64,000 nucleotides of DNA from Lutimonas zeaxanthinifaciens (GTDB lineage: Bacteria; Bacteroidota; Bacteroidia; Flavobacteriales; Flavobacteriaceae). Every line of letters starts with the position of its first letter. Within the stretch, counting starts at the first letter, position 1. This document shows, piece by piece, positions 34,625 through 43,578 of the stretch. Below the pieces are notes generated by a model, which saw only the letters and a program-made list of their open reading frames with translations, searched no databases and was not told the DNA's origin. A program made the translations under genes and the position numbers. Location of the stretch: NCBI RefSeq assembly GCF_030503675.1, contig NZ_CP129964.1:248001-312000 (forward strand). The letters are read 5' to 3'.

Positions 34625-35434
34625 TTATAATTTTCTGATTTTTATGTTTCTGAACCATATCGGGCTGGAATGATCCTGGAATCCGATATAACCTGTTTTA
34701 AAAGATCCGTAAAGATCTGCGTCTTTCCATTTGCCTGCATTTTTCTTGGCATGCCATTGCTCATTCCAGGGGATAAAGGAAACCAGCATCTTACCATTTA
34801 GCCAGTGTTCTACTTTTTCGGGTGTAAATATAATTCTGGTAGTATTCCATTCTCCAACAGGGTGTAATACTTTTTGAGAGTCATCCGCCGGATGCATGGC
34901 GTAGTCTGAACCTGTTTTCTGCCAGTCCTGAAGGTCAGCCAGATTTTCTTTAACACCCATACTCTCATTGTATCCGGTAAGGTCGTGAATCGAGGCATAG
35001 TTCTCATCATCGATCAGCTGATATTCGGGAGAAATGTCCGGGGGGCCTGCATCGGGAATACCCTCTTTCAAATGGTAAAAGATACCGCTGTTTCCACCCT
35101 CAGGGATCTTCCACTCTACGTAAAGTTCAAAATTGTCAAACTCCTCTTTTGCATAGATAATGTCCTTACCTCCGGTGTAGTCCTGCTCCAAACCAAGTTC
35201 TGTATCAAAGGTGAGTACGCTGTCTTTAGCCACCCATCCTGGTGGAAGGGCATCGCCATTGTAGGCTCTCCATCCTTCGGTACTTACTCCATCGAAAAGA
35301 TAGATCCATTCGCCTTGCTCTTTATCGGAACTTACTTTTTCAACTGATGGTTCCGGACTTACTTCTTTTTTGTTTTCATTTTTGCATGCTATTAATAACA
35401 CAATTAATAGAAGGAAATAAAAAATCTGCTTCAT
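34625..35434 (-). CDS. DUF1080-family 3-keto-glycoside hydrolase-like lipoprotein
   Basis: A 269-residue lipoprotein with lipobox LLIAC (near residue 17) and a charged linker to about 40, then the DUF1080 concanavalin-like domain: WIYLFDGVSTEGWRAY, the metal-like GGNSGIFYH and NTTRIIFTPEKVEHWLNG. DUF1080 proteins have been characterised as 3-keto-disaccharide hydrolases. First gene of the group with Gfo/Idh/MocA, SGNH and DUF1349. Confidence 0.9.
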   Translation of the reverse strand: MKQIFYFLLLIVLLIACKNENKKEVSPEPSVEKVSSDKEQGEWIYLFDGVSTEGWRAYNGDALPPGWVAKDSVLTFDTELGLEQDYTGGKDIIYAKEEFDNFELYVEWKIPEGGNSGIFYHLKEGIPDAGPPDISPEYQLIDDENYASIHDLTGYNESMGVKENLADLQDWQKTGSDYAMHPADDSQKVLHPVGEWNTTRIIFTPEKVEHWLNGKMLVSFIPWNEQWHAKKNAGKWKDADLYGSFKTGYIGFQDHSSPIWFRNIKIRKL

Positions 35435-35626
35435 AAAAGTTAATATTTCAAGGATTTAGAAAATAATTCTTCCTGTAAAAGTACAAATCAAAATGTATTT
35501 TTTAGCCTTTGAATCGCCATAAATACCTACTGGTTAGCTAGACTCCAAAATACAAGGGTCGAATAACAGAATTTTAAGGGCAAGCGACATCACTTTTTCA
35601 AACTAATACAAATGAAAAAAATGGAA

Positions 35627-37120
35627 TTAAAAATAAACTGAAATAGTCAGGAGAGCCATGGTAACGAGTATTAAAACAATAAACAAAGGCATAATAAATT
35701 TCAACCATTTATCAAACCCAACTTTTATAATTGCCAGTGAGGCAAGAATCAATCCGGTTGGATTAATCAGATAAAAGAGCCCCATTCCATATTGATAGCA
35801 ATTTACAATGATTTCTCTTCCAATTTGAACCGAATCGGCCAGAGGCGACATAATTGGCATGGTTAAAACGGCCATTCCTGATGAAGAGGGAATGAAAAAT
35901 GACAGTCCTGCATAAACAAACAACATCACATTGGTAAACACTCCTTTATTCATTCCTTCAGTCACGGAACTCGCGTAATAAAGCATTGTATCACTGATCA
36001 GCCCGTCATCCATAATCACTGATACCCCTCTCGCGATACCTATAATAAACGCTACACCAAGTAGTTCAGCTGCTCCTTTCGAGAAGGATTCGACGAAATC
36101 TGTTTCCTTGATTTTCCCAACAAATCCAATCAAAATGGAACCGACAAGAAAAGTTGCCGTCATTTCAACAAACCACCAATCGAGTACTGAAACTCCGATG
36201 ATCATAACGATAAAACTCATCGAGAAAATGAAGAGTATCAATTTTAAACGTAAATTAAGTTTTAAGGAGTGATCGAGATCCTTAAAATGATTGATTGCAG
36301 TTGATTCTCGTTCCCCATAAAGTAAGGAAGATTTGGGGTCTTTTTTAACCCGGTTTGCATATCGAAGTATATAAATTATAGTTATAAAGAGGCACGTTAA
36401 CAGCATGACTATTCTTCCATTCAAGCCAGTGGTCCAGTTGATGCCGGCGGCATCGGAGGCTATGATAACCGAAAAAGGATTTATTGTTGAACACATAGAG
36501 CCTATTGCCGAGCCCAGAAAGATACAGGCCAGACCTACCATTTCATCGTATTTGGCCGCGAGAAAAACCGGAATAAGAATGGGGAAAAAAGCCATGGTTT
36601 CCTCTGCCAGACCAAAGGTTGTACCACCGGCGGCAATCAACACGGTTACCATAATAATCAGTAAATATTCCCGACCTTCTAATTTATTTGCAAGCCAGGA
36701 GATCCCGGCATCAAACGCGCCGGTTTTATTCATTATTCCAATGAGCCCTCCGATGATCAAAACCAAAAAAATGATATCTGCAGCTTCTATTATTCCTCTT
36801 ACAGGAGATTTTACAAATGCTGCAAAGCCTTGTGGTTTCGCTTCTAAACTTTTATATGTATTGGGAATGCTTATCGGTTTGTAAATGCCACCATTGGTAA
36901 ATTTTTCCAGCGGAACCTGTATATCCAGTTTGTCCAAGGATTCCTGAGTGGCCGGAAGATAGACGGATCCCTCTGAACTGATACGTTCAAAAGTTCTTTC
37001 CTCTGAATTGTAGTTTAAGGTATCATATTCTCCCGCAGGGACGATCCAGGTAAGCAGCGTAACTAGGCCCGCAATGGTAAATAAAATAGTTTGAGCAGTA
37101 GGGAAATGGAATCTTTTCAT
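35627..37120 (-). CDS. YfcC-family membrane carrier
   Basis: A 497-residue inner-membrane protein with 11-12 helices, belonging to the YfcC/C4-dicarboxylate anaerobic carrier-like family (ion transporter superfamily). Visible segments are GGLIGIMNKTGAFDAGI, a TFGLAEETMAFFPIL reentrant-like region and the mirrored SFFIPSSSGMAVLTMP. Dicarboxylates or basic amino acids are suspected substrates in the family; none can be fixed. Residues 40-100 form an extracytoplasmic loop. It is isolated by 191 nt from the DUF1080 gene and 85 nt from the VanZ-like gene. Confidence 0.87.
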   Translation of the reverse strand: MKRFHFPTAQTILFTIAGLVTLLTWIVPAGEYDTLNYNSEERTFERISSEGSVYLPATQESLDKLDIQVPLEKFTNGGIYKPISIPNTYKSLEAKPQGFAAFVKSPVRGIIEAADIIFLVLIIGGLIGIMNKTGAFDAGISWLANKLEGREYLLIIMVTVLIAAGGTTFGLAEETMAFFPILIPVFLAAKYDEMVGLACIFLGSAIGSMCSTINPFSVIIASDAAGINWTTGLNGRIVMLLTCLFITIIYILRYANRVKKDPKSSLLYGERESTAINHFKDLDHSLKLNLRLKLILFIFSMSFIVMIIGVSVLDWWFVEMTATFLVGSILIGFVGKIKETDFVESFSKGAAELLGVAFIIGIARGVSVIMDDGLISDTMLYYASSVTEGMNKGVFTNVMLFVYAGLSFFIPSSSGMAVLTMPIMSPLADSVQIGREIIVNCYQYGMGLFYLINPTGLILASLAIIKVGFDKWLKFIMPLFIVLILVTMALLTISVYF

Positions 37121-37205
37121 TTAAATCAGATGAACGTTCATTTTAGATGTAGATACAGATCCGCAAGATACATTTTTCCCTGAACAGCGCTTCACGACCG
37201 GTACT

Positions 37206-37553
37206 TCATTTCTTATTTTTAATTTGTTGCCATAAGAGAAAGGAGCAGATTCCACCAAGAATTGACATTCCCGTATCAATCAGGTCCAAAGGACGATTTC
37301 TCATTTGCCAGAACTCAAAAGCCAGCGATCCCGTTACAATGACGAGAATTACCAGCCAGGGGTACCTGAATTTTTTGACCAGTAAGAGTTGAGAAAATCC
37401 GATGACATAGAAAAAACTCGGGGCGCCATCCGCTAGTCCAAAATCATTGATCTGATACTCATAAACATAGGGCCGGTAAATCGTTTTTGCAATAAATCCC
37501 GCTATAACGGAGAGTACCCCAACTATGAAATGATTTTTATTGATTCCGTTCAT
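37206..37553 (-). CDS. Small VanZ-like membrane protein
   Basis: A 115-residue protein with about four hydrophobic helices. The C-terminal FEFWQMRNRPLDLIDTGMS has the spacing of the VanZ core (Glu, Gln, Arg, Asp-x-x-Asp), although the protein is much shorter than typical VanZ. Its ATG overlaps the end of the sdpI-like gene by 17 nt, so it is translated from the same transcript. I infer a VanZ relative; otherwise function is unknown. Confidence 0.7.
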   Translation of the reverse strand: MNGINKNHFIVGVLSVIAGFIAKTIYRPYVYEYQINDFGLADGAPSFFYVIGFSQLLLVKKFRYPWLVILVIVTGSLAFEFWQMRNRPLDLIDTGMSILGGICSFLLWQQIKNKK

Positions 37554-38199
37554 TTATGGTAAGGCTCCGAAATTTGAGATAAGAATAGACCACGGGGATT
37601 ATTGTTATGAGTATGGTTACGATCAGAAAAAGATTGAAACTGTGCTTTTTATCCATCAGCAAACAGGATATGACGATAATCAGCCCTCCCACAAACCAGA
37701 TCTTTCCGGCGAGCTTATGAGTCTCTTTCCAAACGGTTTCATTTTCAAGAGTCCAGGGGGTTTTAATACCGATAAAATAGTTGGCACGAATCGTTTTAAA
37801 GAAATTGCCAAGAACAAGGAACAATACTCCAATCAGCAGTAAAATATAATTCGGATTGTACAGGGTTTCGTGCATGGAAGCATAAATTATGATCATAGCC
37901 AGCACCGACATAAAAACTGTAAGGACAGTTTTTAAGGTATCATACTTTCGACCCATTTTGTGGATTTTTTGCTTGGGATCAATTTTAGGGATAATCAAAA
38001 AAAGCACATAGATAAAAACCGGTAAGAGGAAGGCGATAAGAATAAGTTCTGACTTGTTACCATAGCGATCTATTTCTCCGTTAATGTCCCAATGAACAGG
38101 AACCTTATCGGGTAATTTATCCCAAACCACATACAAATAGACAAAGGGTACAAGCACGATACCAATAAGCGGAAGCTCTTTTTTTAAGGAAAAATTCAT
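37537..38199 (-). CDS. sdpI: SdpI-family immunity/membrane protein
   Basis: A 220-residue membrane protein with DUF1648 (IPVHWDING-like VPVHWDINGEIDRYGNKSE) and a C-terminal SdpI domain with GIKTPWTLENETVWKETHK. About six helices. In Bacillus subtilis SdpI protects from the toxin SdpC; in Bacteroidota the ligand is unknown. The ATG at 38199 overlaps the stop of the upstream repressor (ATGA) and is preferred over an in-frame ATG nine codons earlier. Confidence 0.92.
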   Translation of the reverse strand: MNFSLKKELPLIGIVLVPFVYLYVVWDKLPDKVPVHWDINGEIDRYGNKSELILIAFLLPVFIYVLFLIIPKIDPKQKIHKMGRKYDTLKTVLTVFMSVLAMIIIYASMHETLYNPNYILLLIGVLFLVLGNFFKTIRANYFIGIKTPWTLENETVWKETHKLAGKIWFVGGLIIVISCLLMDKKHSFNLFLIVTILITIIPVVYSYLKFRSLTINERNQ

Positions 38200-38456
38200 G
38201 ATCTGTTTTTTAAAGTTAATATCCATGAGATCAAATCTTCGAGTATAGTTGTGTTCAAAGAGTAATTCACAAATTGCCCTTGTTTTTCACTACTGATTAA
38301 TTCGGCCCTTTTCAAAATATCCAAATGATGAGAAATACTGGGTTTCGACATATCGAAGTGAGCGGCGATTTGCCCGGCATTGAGATCGCGATCTTTGAGC
38401 AATTCGATAATTTGCCTGCGTGTATCATCATTTAGAGCTTTGAATAAAGAATTCAT
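38196..38456 (-). CDS. SdpR-like ArsR-family repressor
   Basis: An 86-residue winged-helix regulator with the order FKALNDDTRRQIIELL, then helix-turn-helix AGQIAAHFDMSKPSISHHL and the wing SSEKQGQFVNYSL. It lacks metal-binding cysteines, so it is not a metalloid sensor. Paired with sdpI by ATGA overlap, it resembles the autorepressor SdpR. An inverted repeat suited to be its operator lies just upstream (38473-38488). Confidence 0.93.
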   Translation of the reverse strand: MNSLFKALNDDTRRQIIELLKDRDLNAGQIAAHFDMSKPSISHHLDILKRAELISSEKQGQFVNYSLNTTILEDLISWILTLKNRS

Positions 38457-38472
38457 ATAGATAATTAGTTAA

Positions 38473-38488
38473 TTAGACAAATATCTAA
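38473..38488. promoter_or_regulatory. Candidate operator of the sdpRI operon
   Basis: TTAGA-N6-TCTAA, a 5-bp-arm inverted repeat in AT-rich DNA 17 nt upstream of the repressor ATG. Position and symmetry fit an ArsR-family dimer site; binding is inferred. Confidence 0.5.
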
Positions 38489-38613
38489 ATATTATTTGAA
38501 TTTTCCAAATAGTCATGATTGGAATTACATAACAAAATGATAATATTGGATTTGTTACAGCTACCCACCTCAACATTTGTAGCGTTTTAATGAGCCCAAG
38601 TCATTGAAAGTTG

Positions 38614-38621
38614 TATTTTTG
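38614..38621 (+). promoter_or_regulatory. Candidate -7 element of ppa
   Basis: TATTTTTG fits TAnnTTTG, 15 nt before the ppa ATG, implying a short leader; no TTG at suitable spacing. Confidence 0.45.
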
Positions 38622-38636
38622 CAAAAAATTTAAAAC

Positions 38637-39164
38637 ATGAGTAGCAAAAAGCAATTAACATTTGATGTATTAATTGAAATCCCAAAGGGAAGCAGAAATA
38701 AATATGAATATGATTTTGTGTTGAATAAAATTCGTTTTGACAGAATGTTATTTTCTTCGATGATGTATCCGGGAGATTACGGGTTTATTCCAGAAACACT
38801 GGCTTTGGACAAGGACCCTCTTGATGTACTGGTTTTGGGAGCTGAACCAACCTATCCGATGGTGGTAATGGAAGTAAGGCCTATTGGTGTTTTCCATATG
38901 ACGGATGAAAAAGGGCCTGATGAAAAGATTATCTGTGTTCCGGTAAATGATCCGATTTATAGTAAAAGAATGGATATTTCGGATTTGAATCCACACCGAT
39001 TGAAAGAAATTGAGCATTTTTTCCAGGTTTATAAGGATCTTGAGGAAAAGAAAGTTGATACCGGAGGATGGGGAAATGCTGAAGAAGCCATAAAAATTTA
39101 CAAGCAATGTGTGAAGCGATATGAGGATAGCGATCACAAGAAAAAAAGAACCTTTACGATATAG
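38637..39164 (+). CDS. ppa: Soluble family I inorganic pyrophosphatase
   Basis: A 175-residue cytosolic enzyme hydrolysing pyrophosphate to phosphate with Mg2+. The family I signature DKDPLDVLVLG and the upstream YPGDYGFIPETLALDKD are intact, and the KxxxxRxD region and lysines near the N-terminus are kept. It is followed by a terminator and then by the gene for a membrane-bound pyrophosphatase, so two pyrophosphate-consuming systems sit together. Confidence 0.97.
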   Translation: MSSKKQLTFDVLIEIPKGSRNKYEYDFVLNKIRFDRMLFSSMMYPGDYGFIPETLALDKDPLDVLVLGAEPTYPMVVMEVRPIGVFHMTDEKGPDEKIICVPVNDPIYSKRMDISDLNPHRLKEIEHFFQVYKDLEEKKVDTGGWGNAEEAIKIYKQCVKRYEDSDHKKKRTFTI

Positions 39165-39195
39165 TTCGATACGCTAAAAAAAGGATCAAATATTT

Positions 39196-39227
39196 AACCA
39201 CTATTTAATTGAATAGTGGTTTTTTTT
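39196..39227 (+). terminator. Terminator after ppa
   Basis: AACCACTATT and AATAGTGGTT pair around a 6-nt loop and run into seven or more T. It separates ppa from the hppA transcript. Confidence 0.92.
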
Positions 39228-39233
39228 ATCTCA

Positions 39234-39241
39234 TAAGTTTG
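39234..39241 (+). promoter_or_regulatory. Candidate -7 element of hppA
   Basis: TAAGTTTG fits TAnnTTTG, 53 nt before the ATG and directly after the ppa terminator; no clear -33 TTG because the T run occupies it. Confidence 0.4.
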
Positions 39242-39293
39242 CTTACTTTTAGCACCTTAAAAATCAAATCACTAAAAAAACAGTACACTTAAA

Positions 39294-41603
39294 ATGGAAT
39301 TAATCGTAAGTTATTTGCCGTTATTTGGCATCATTGCCCTGGCGTTCGTTTTTATCAAGAACTCATGGGTGTCAAAACAGGAAGAAGGAGATGATAAAAT
39401 GGCCAGAATTGCCAAGAATATTGCTGACGGGGCTATGTCCTTTTTGAAGGCTGAGTACAAGATTCTTGCTGTTTTTGTAATTGCCGTTGCCGTATTACTA
39501 TATTTTAAAGGAACCGCGGAAGCTGGTTCTAACGGAATGGTGGCCCTATCCTTTATCATCGGAGCAATTTGTTCTGCGCTTGCGGGATTCATTGGGATGA
39601 AGGTTGCTACCAAGGCCAATGTCAGAACTACTCAGGCCGCAAGAACTTCTTTGGGTAAGGCTCTGGAAGTAGCATTCGCAGGAGGAGCTGTAATGGGACT
39701 TGGTGTTGTCGGTCTTGGAGTTTTGGGATTGAGCGGATTGTTCATGATCTATCAAAATATCTGGCCTGGTGAAGAAAATATACCAATGGTTCTTAACGTA
39801 CTTTCAGGTTTTTCATTAGGGGCATCTTCTATAGCTCTTTTCGCAAGAGTTGGAGGTGGAATTTACACAAAGGCTGCTGATGTTGGTGCTGACCTTGTTG
39901 GTAAAGTCGAAGCAGGAATTCCTGAGGATCATCCGTTAAATCCGGCAACTATCGCGGATAATGTTGGTGACAATGTAGGTGACGTGGCAGGAATGGGAGC
40001 TGACCTTTTTGAATCTTATGTTGGTTCTATCATAGGTACCATGGTTCTTGGAGCGTTGATCGTAACCGATGGTTATAACGGTCTGGGTGCCGTTTATTTG
40101 CCTCTGACTTTAGCTGCGGTTGGGATCATCATGTCTATACTGGGAACTTTATTTGTAAAAGTAAAAGAAGGGGGTAGCCCTCATAAAGCTTTAAATCTGG
40201 GAGAATTTGGATCAGGATTCTTAATGATCGTGGCTTCTTATTTCATCATAACTTCAATGATACCAGAATCTGTGGAAGGCCTTCCATTTGGAGCAATGGG
40301 TGTTTTTTACGCGACACTCGCCGGATTGATAGCAGGTTTCTGTGTTGGAAAAATAACTGAATACTATACAGGAACAGGAACGAAACCCGTATTGTCTATT
40401 GTAAAGCAGTCTGAAACGGGATCTGCAACAAATATTATTGCCGGTTTGGGTGTGGGAATGATGTCTACAGCGATTCCTATAATTTTAATTGCCGTGGCGA
40501 TTATTGTTTCACATCATTTTGCCGGTCTTTATGGAATTGCAATTGCAGCGGTGGGTATGCTTGCCAATACTGGTATTCAATTGGCTGTTGATGCTTACGG
40601 CCCGATTTCGGATAATGCAGGTGGTATTGCTGAAATGGCTGAATTACCTAAAGAAGTTCGTGAAAGAACAGATAAACTGGATGCCGTAGGAAATACTACT
40701 GCTGCAATAGGAAAGGGATTTGCGATCGCTTCTGCTGCTTTGACTGCATTGGCCTTGTTTGCGGCTTTCATGAAAACGGCTAATGTTACAGCTATTGATG
40801 TTTCTCAGCCAAAGATCATGGCTGGTTTATTGGTAGGAGGAATGCTTCCTTTTGTGTTTTCAGCTTTATCTATGAATGCTGTTGGACGTGCAGCCATGGC
40901 AATGATTGAAGAAGTAAGACGTCAATTTAGAGATATTCCGGCCTTGCATGCAGCATTGGAAGTGATGCGAAAATACGATTCAGATATGTCCAAGGCTTCA
41001 GATGAGGACAGAAAAATCTTTGATGAAGCAGATGGAGTCGCAGAGTACGAAAAATGTGTTGAGATCTCTACTCAGGCATCGATTAAAGAAATGGTATTAC
41101 CAGGTCTTTTAGCAATTGCGGTACCTGTGCTGATAGGATTTGTCGGAGGCGCAGAGATGCTGGGAGGACTTCTTGCCGGAGTTACCACAGCTGGAGTATT
41201 AATGGCGATTTTTCAGTCGAACGCAGGTGGAGCATGGGATAATGCAAAGAAAATGATCGAAGAGCAGGGAAGAAAAGGAACAGGTGCTCATAAAGCCGCG
41301 GTTGTTGGTGATACAGTGGGAGATCCTTTTAAAGACACTTCAGGTCCTTCCTTGAACATCTTATTAAAACTTATGTCTGTTGTGGCGCTGGTAATTGCAC
41401 CAAGTATTGCTATGGAGGCAGAAAGCATAACGGCTCATAATATGGAATCCATTCAGGTTACAGAGCAGGTTGTGATCAGTGAAACTTCTGCAGAAGATGT
41501 TGCGACTGATGAAAAGACGGTTATTGTTGAATCTGACGCAGTAGTAGAGAATGATCATGTAGAAGATAAAAAAGAAGATTCAGTAGAGGATTCCGAAAAA
41601 TAA
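39294..41603 (+). CDS. hppA: Membrane-bound ion-pumping pyrophosphatase
   Basis: A 769-residue, about 16-helix integral pump that couples pyrophosphate hydrolysis to export of H+ or Na+. The [11 protein letters not shown] motif (197-207) and the Asp-rich [12 protein letters not shown] (222-233) are intact. GNTTAA with Ala470 is the signature of the K+-dependent subfamily. The last roughly 55 residues are an acidic Glu/Asp/Val-rich extension after the final helix, longer than the family norm. H+ versus Na+ specificity cannot be fixed by eye. Confidence 0.95.
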   Translation: MELIVSYLPLFGIIALAFVFIKNSWVSKQEEGDDKMARIAKNIADGAMSFLKAEYKILAVFVIAVAVLLYFKGTAEAGSNGMVALSFIIGAICSALAGFIGMKVATKANVRTTQAARTSLGKALEVAFAGGAVMGLGVVGLGVLGLSGLFMIYQNIWPGEENIPMVLNVLSGFSLGASSIALFARVGGGIYTKAADVGADLVGKVEAGIPEDHPLNPATIADNVGDNVGDVAGMGADLFESYVGSIIGTMVLGALIVTDGYNGLGAVYLPLTLAAVGIIMSILGTLFVKVKEGGSPHKALNLGEFGSGFLMIVASYFIITSMIPESVEGLPFGAMGVFYATLAGLIAGFCVGKITEYYTGTGTKPVLSIVKQSETGSATNIIAGLGVGMMSTAIPIILIAVAIIVSHHFAGLYGIAIAAVGMLANTGIQLAVDAYGPISDNAGGIAEMAELPKEVRERTDKLDAVGNTTAAIGKGFAIASAALTALALFAAFMKTANVTAIDVSQPKIMAGLLVGGMLPFVFSALSMNAVGRAAMAMIEEVRRQFRDIPALHAALEVMRKYDSDMSKASDEDRKIFDEADGVAEYEKCVEISTQASIKEMVLPGLLAIAVPVLIGFVGGAEMLGGLLAGVTTAGVLMAIFQSNAGGAWDNAKKMIEEQGRKGTGAHKAAVVGDTVGDPFKDTSGPSLNILLKLMSVVALVIAPSIAMEAESITAHNMESIQVTEQVVISETSAEDVATDEKTVIVESDAVVENDHVEDKKEDSVEDSEK

Positions 41604-41629
41604 GATTCAATTAGTTTGAAACGATTGAG

Positions 41630-41660
41630 AATGCGAACTGAAAGGTTCGCATTTTTTTTT
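41630..41660 (+). terminator. Terminator after hppA
   Basis: AATGCGAAC (41630-41638) and GTTCGCATT (41645-41653) form a perfect 9-bp stem with a 6-nt loop, then nine T in the run. Confidence 0.95.
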
Positions 41661-41753
41661 GATCTCCACAGAGTTTAGAGTGAAATAATTGGATTTTAGC
41701 TTCATTTTTAGTAACTTTAGAAGATAGGGTTTACACTAAAATGGAGATGTATT

Positions 41754-42368
41754 ATGCAAGTGAAAGAACCTTTTAAAGACTTTATTTCTTTAGACGTCAA
41801 AGAATCAATCTGGGAGCATTTTTATACTGTTGCTCCTTTAGTGGTTGTTGGAACGCAGGAAGAGAACGGATTTGATCTTGCTCCAAAACACATGGTCACC
41901 CCACTTGGATTTTCAGATTATTTTGGATTTGTCTGCACTCCTCGCCACAAAACCTATCACAACATTAAAGACCATGGAAGATTTTCCGTAAGTTTTGTAA
42001 AACCCGATCAGATTTTAATGTCTTCCCTAGCTGCCATGCCAAGATGTGCAGTTAACGACTTTTCTAAGGAAATATCGAATGAGATACCCACTATATACAA
42101 TGAAGAAGGGACAAGTATTTATTTAAAAGATTCCTATGTGATTTTAGATTGCCTTCTTTTTAAGATCATTGATGGTTTTGATGATTACAGTTTGATCTGC
42201 GGAAAAATAGAATCGGCCTGGGTGGATAAAGATTACAGGATCGTTTCAGACGAAGGACAACAAAAACAAATTTACGAACACCCTCTCCTGGCATACATAG
42301 CCCAGGGAAGGTTTGCCAGTATAAAGAAGACCTGGAGCTATCCTTACCCAAAAGATTTCAAACGTTAG
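41754..42368 (+). CDS. Flavin-reductase-like (DIM6/NTAB) protein
   Basis: A 204-residue protein with the FMN-binding split-barrel fold of flavin reductases: VAPLVVVGTQEENGFDLAP near the start, then TPLGFSDYFGFVCTPRHKTY and SVSFVKPDQ. FMN binding is likely; the substrate or electron partner is unknown. It heads a tight plus-strand group with an M20 peptidase (19 nt downstream) and a P-loop protein (12 nt further), which suggests a shared pathway. Confidence 0.83.
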   Translation: MQVKEPFKDFISLDVKESIWEHFYTVAPLVVVGTQEENGFDLAPKHMVTPLGFSDYFGFVCTPRHKTYHNIKDHGRFSVSFVKPDQILMSSLAAMPRCAVNDFSKEISNEIPTIYNEEGTSIYLKDSYVILDCLLFKIIDGFDDYSLICGKIESAWVDKDYRIVSDEGQQKQIYEHPLLAYIAQGRFASIKKTWSYPYPKDFKR

Positions 42369-42387
42369 GGAATTAACATAGTTTGGC

Positions 42388-43566
42388 ATGGAAACATCTA
42401 TAGCTAGACATATTGACAAGTATTTAAAGGAGCATCAGCATGAAATGATTGCTTTTTTAAAGCGCCTTGTGGCCTGTGAAACCCCATCAAAGGACAAATC
42501 CTCACAATTCCAGATTCTGAAGATTTTGGAAACTTCCTTATCAGAACTTGGGTTCTACACGATTCTGTTTCCGGGAAAAAAAACAGGCGGATACCTTTTT
42601 GCCAGGCCTCTTGTTAAAGAAGGAAATGGTATTCAGCTTATGATCGGTCACTGTGATACAGTATGGAAATTAAATACCATTGATTCTATGCCGATCAAGG
42701 AGATAAACGGAAAAATATCGGGCCCTGGAATTTTTGATATGAAAGCCGGCATAACGCAAATGATCTTTGCTTTGAAATCACTTCAGGAGATTCAGGCTAA
42801 AATGGATTTATGTCCTGTAATATTGATCAATTCTGATGAGGAAATTGGAAGTTTTGAGTCCACAACAGCTATCAGAAGAATTTCAAAAATTGCGAGGAGG
42901 GCATTTATACTGGAGCCCCCATTAGGATTTGAGGGGAAGCTTAAAACAGCTAGAAAAGGGATCGGAAAATTTGTCATCAGGGTAAGGGGAAAACCGGCTC
43001 ATGCAGGTCTGAATCCCGGAGAAGGGGTAAGCGCTATCGTTGAGTTATCCTATCAAATTCAGAATTTGTTTCAGCTTAATGATTTTGAAAAGGGCATTAC
43101 AGTAAATGTTGGAATGATTGAAGGTGGATCATCAGCAAATGTGATTGCGGAAGAGAGTCAGGCAGTAGTGGACGTAAGGGTATACAACCTCGAAGATGCC
43201 CGAGCAGTTGAAAAAAAGATTTTGAGCCTTCGGCCAAAGCACAAAGGTACTTCGATATCCATAGAGGGAGGGTTTGGCAGGCCTCCTATGGAAAGAACGG
43301 AACGAAATCAAAAGCTTTGGAAACTGGCTAAAGAAATAGGCCTTAGTATGGAGTTGAGCCTTGAAGAGACAACAGCAGGTGGAGGGTCAGATGGCAACAC
43401 CACTAGCCTTTACACGGCAACTCTTGACGGATTGGGAACTGTTGGAGACGGGGCCCATGCAAGACATGAGTTTATTTTCAAGGAAAAGCTAATCGAAAGA
43501 ACGACGCTTTTGGCCATGTTACTGGCAAACAAAGATATAGAGCAAGAAATTATTGTTTCACCCTAA
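42388..43566 (+). CDS. M20-family metallopeptidase (glutamate carboxypeptidase-like)
   Basis: A 392-residue cytosolic zinc amidohydrolase similar to carboxypeptidase G2-type enzymes. Metal and catalytic residues are seen in MIGHCDTVW (His, Asp), GPGIFDMKAGI (bridging Asp), NSDEEIGS (Glu pair), FILEPPLG and the C-terminal DGAHARHEF (His). The dimerisation domain with KPAHAGLNPGEGVSA is intact. It lacks a signal peptide. Operon partner of the flavin-reductase-like and P-loop genes; the amide substrate is unknown. Confidence 0.92.
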   Translation: METSIARHIDKYLKEHQHEMIAFLKRLVACETPSKDKSSQFQILKILETSLSELGFYTILFPGKKTGGYLFARPLVKEGNGIQLMIGHCDTVWKLNTIDSMPIKEINGKISGPGIFDMKAGITQMIFALKSLQEIQAKMDLCPVILINSDEEIGSFESTTAIRRISKIARRAFILEPPLGFEGKLKTARKGIGKFVIRVRGKPAHAGLNPGEGVSAIVELSYQIQNLFQLNDFEKGITVNVGMIEGGSSANVIAEESQAVVDVRVYNLEDARAVEKKILSLRPKHKGTSISIEGGFGRPPMERTERNQKLWKLAKEIGLSMELSLEETTAGGGSDGNTTSLYTATLDGLGTVGDGAHARHEFIFKEKLIERTTLLAMLLANKDIEQEIIVSP

Positions 43567-43578
43567 AAAGCATAAATT

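Noticed and set aside
36405-36884. A 159-residue open frame on the plus strand opposite the YfcC gene.
   Set aside because: It is antisense to a well supported membrane protein, and its composition mirrors the hydrophobic codons; no family motif is seen.
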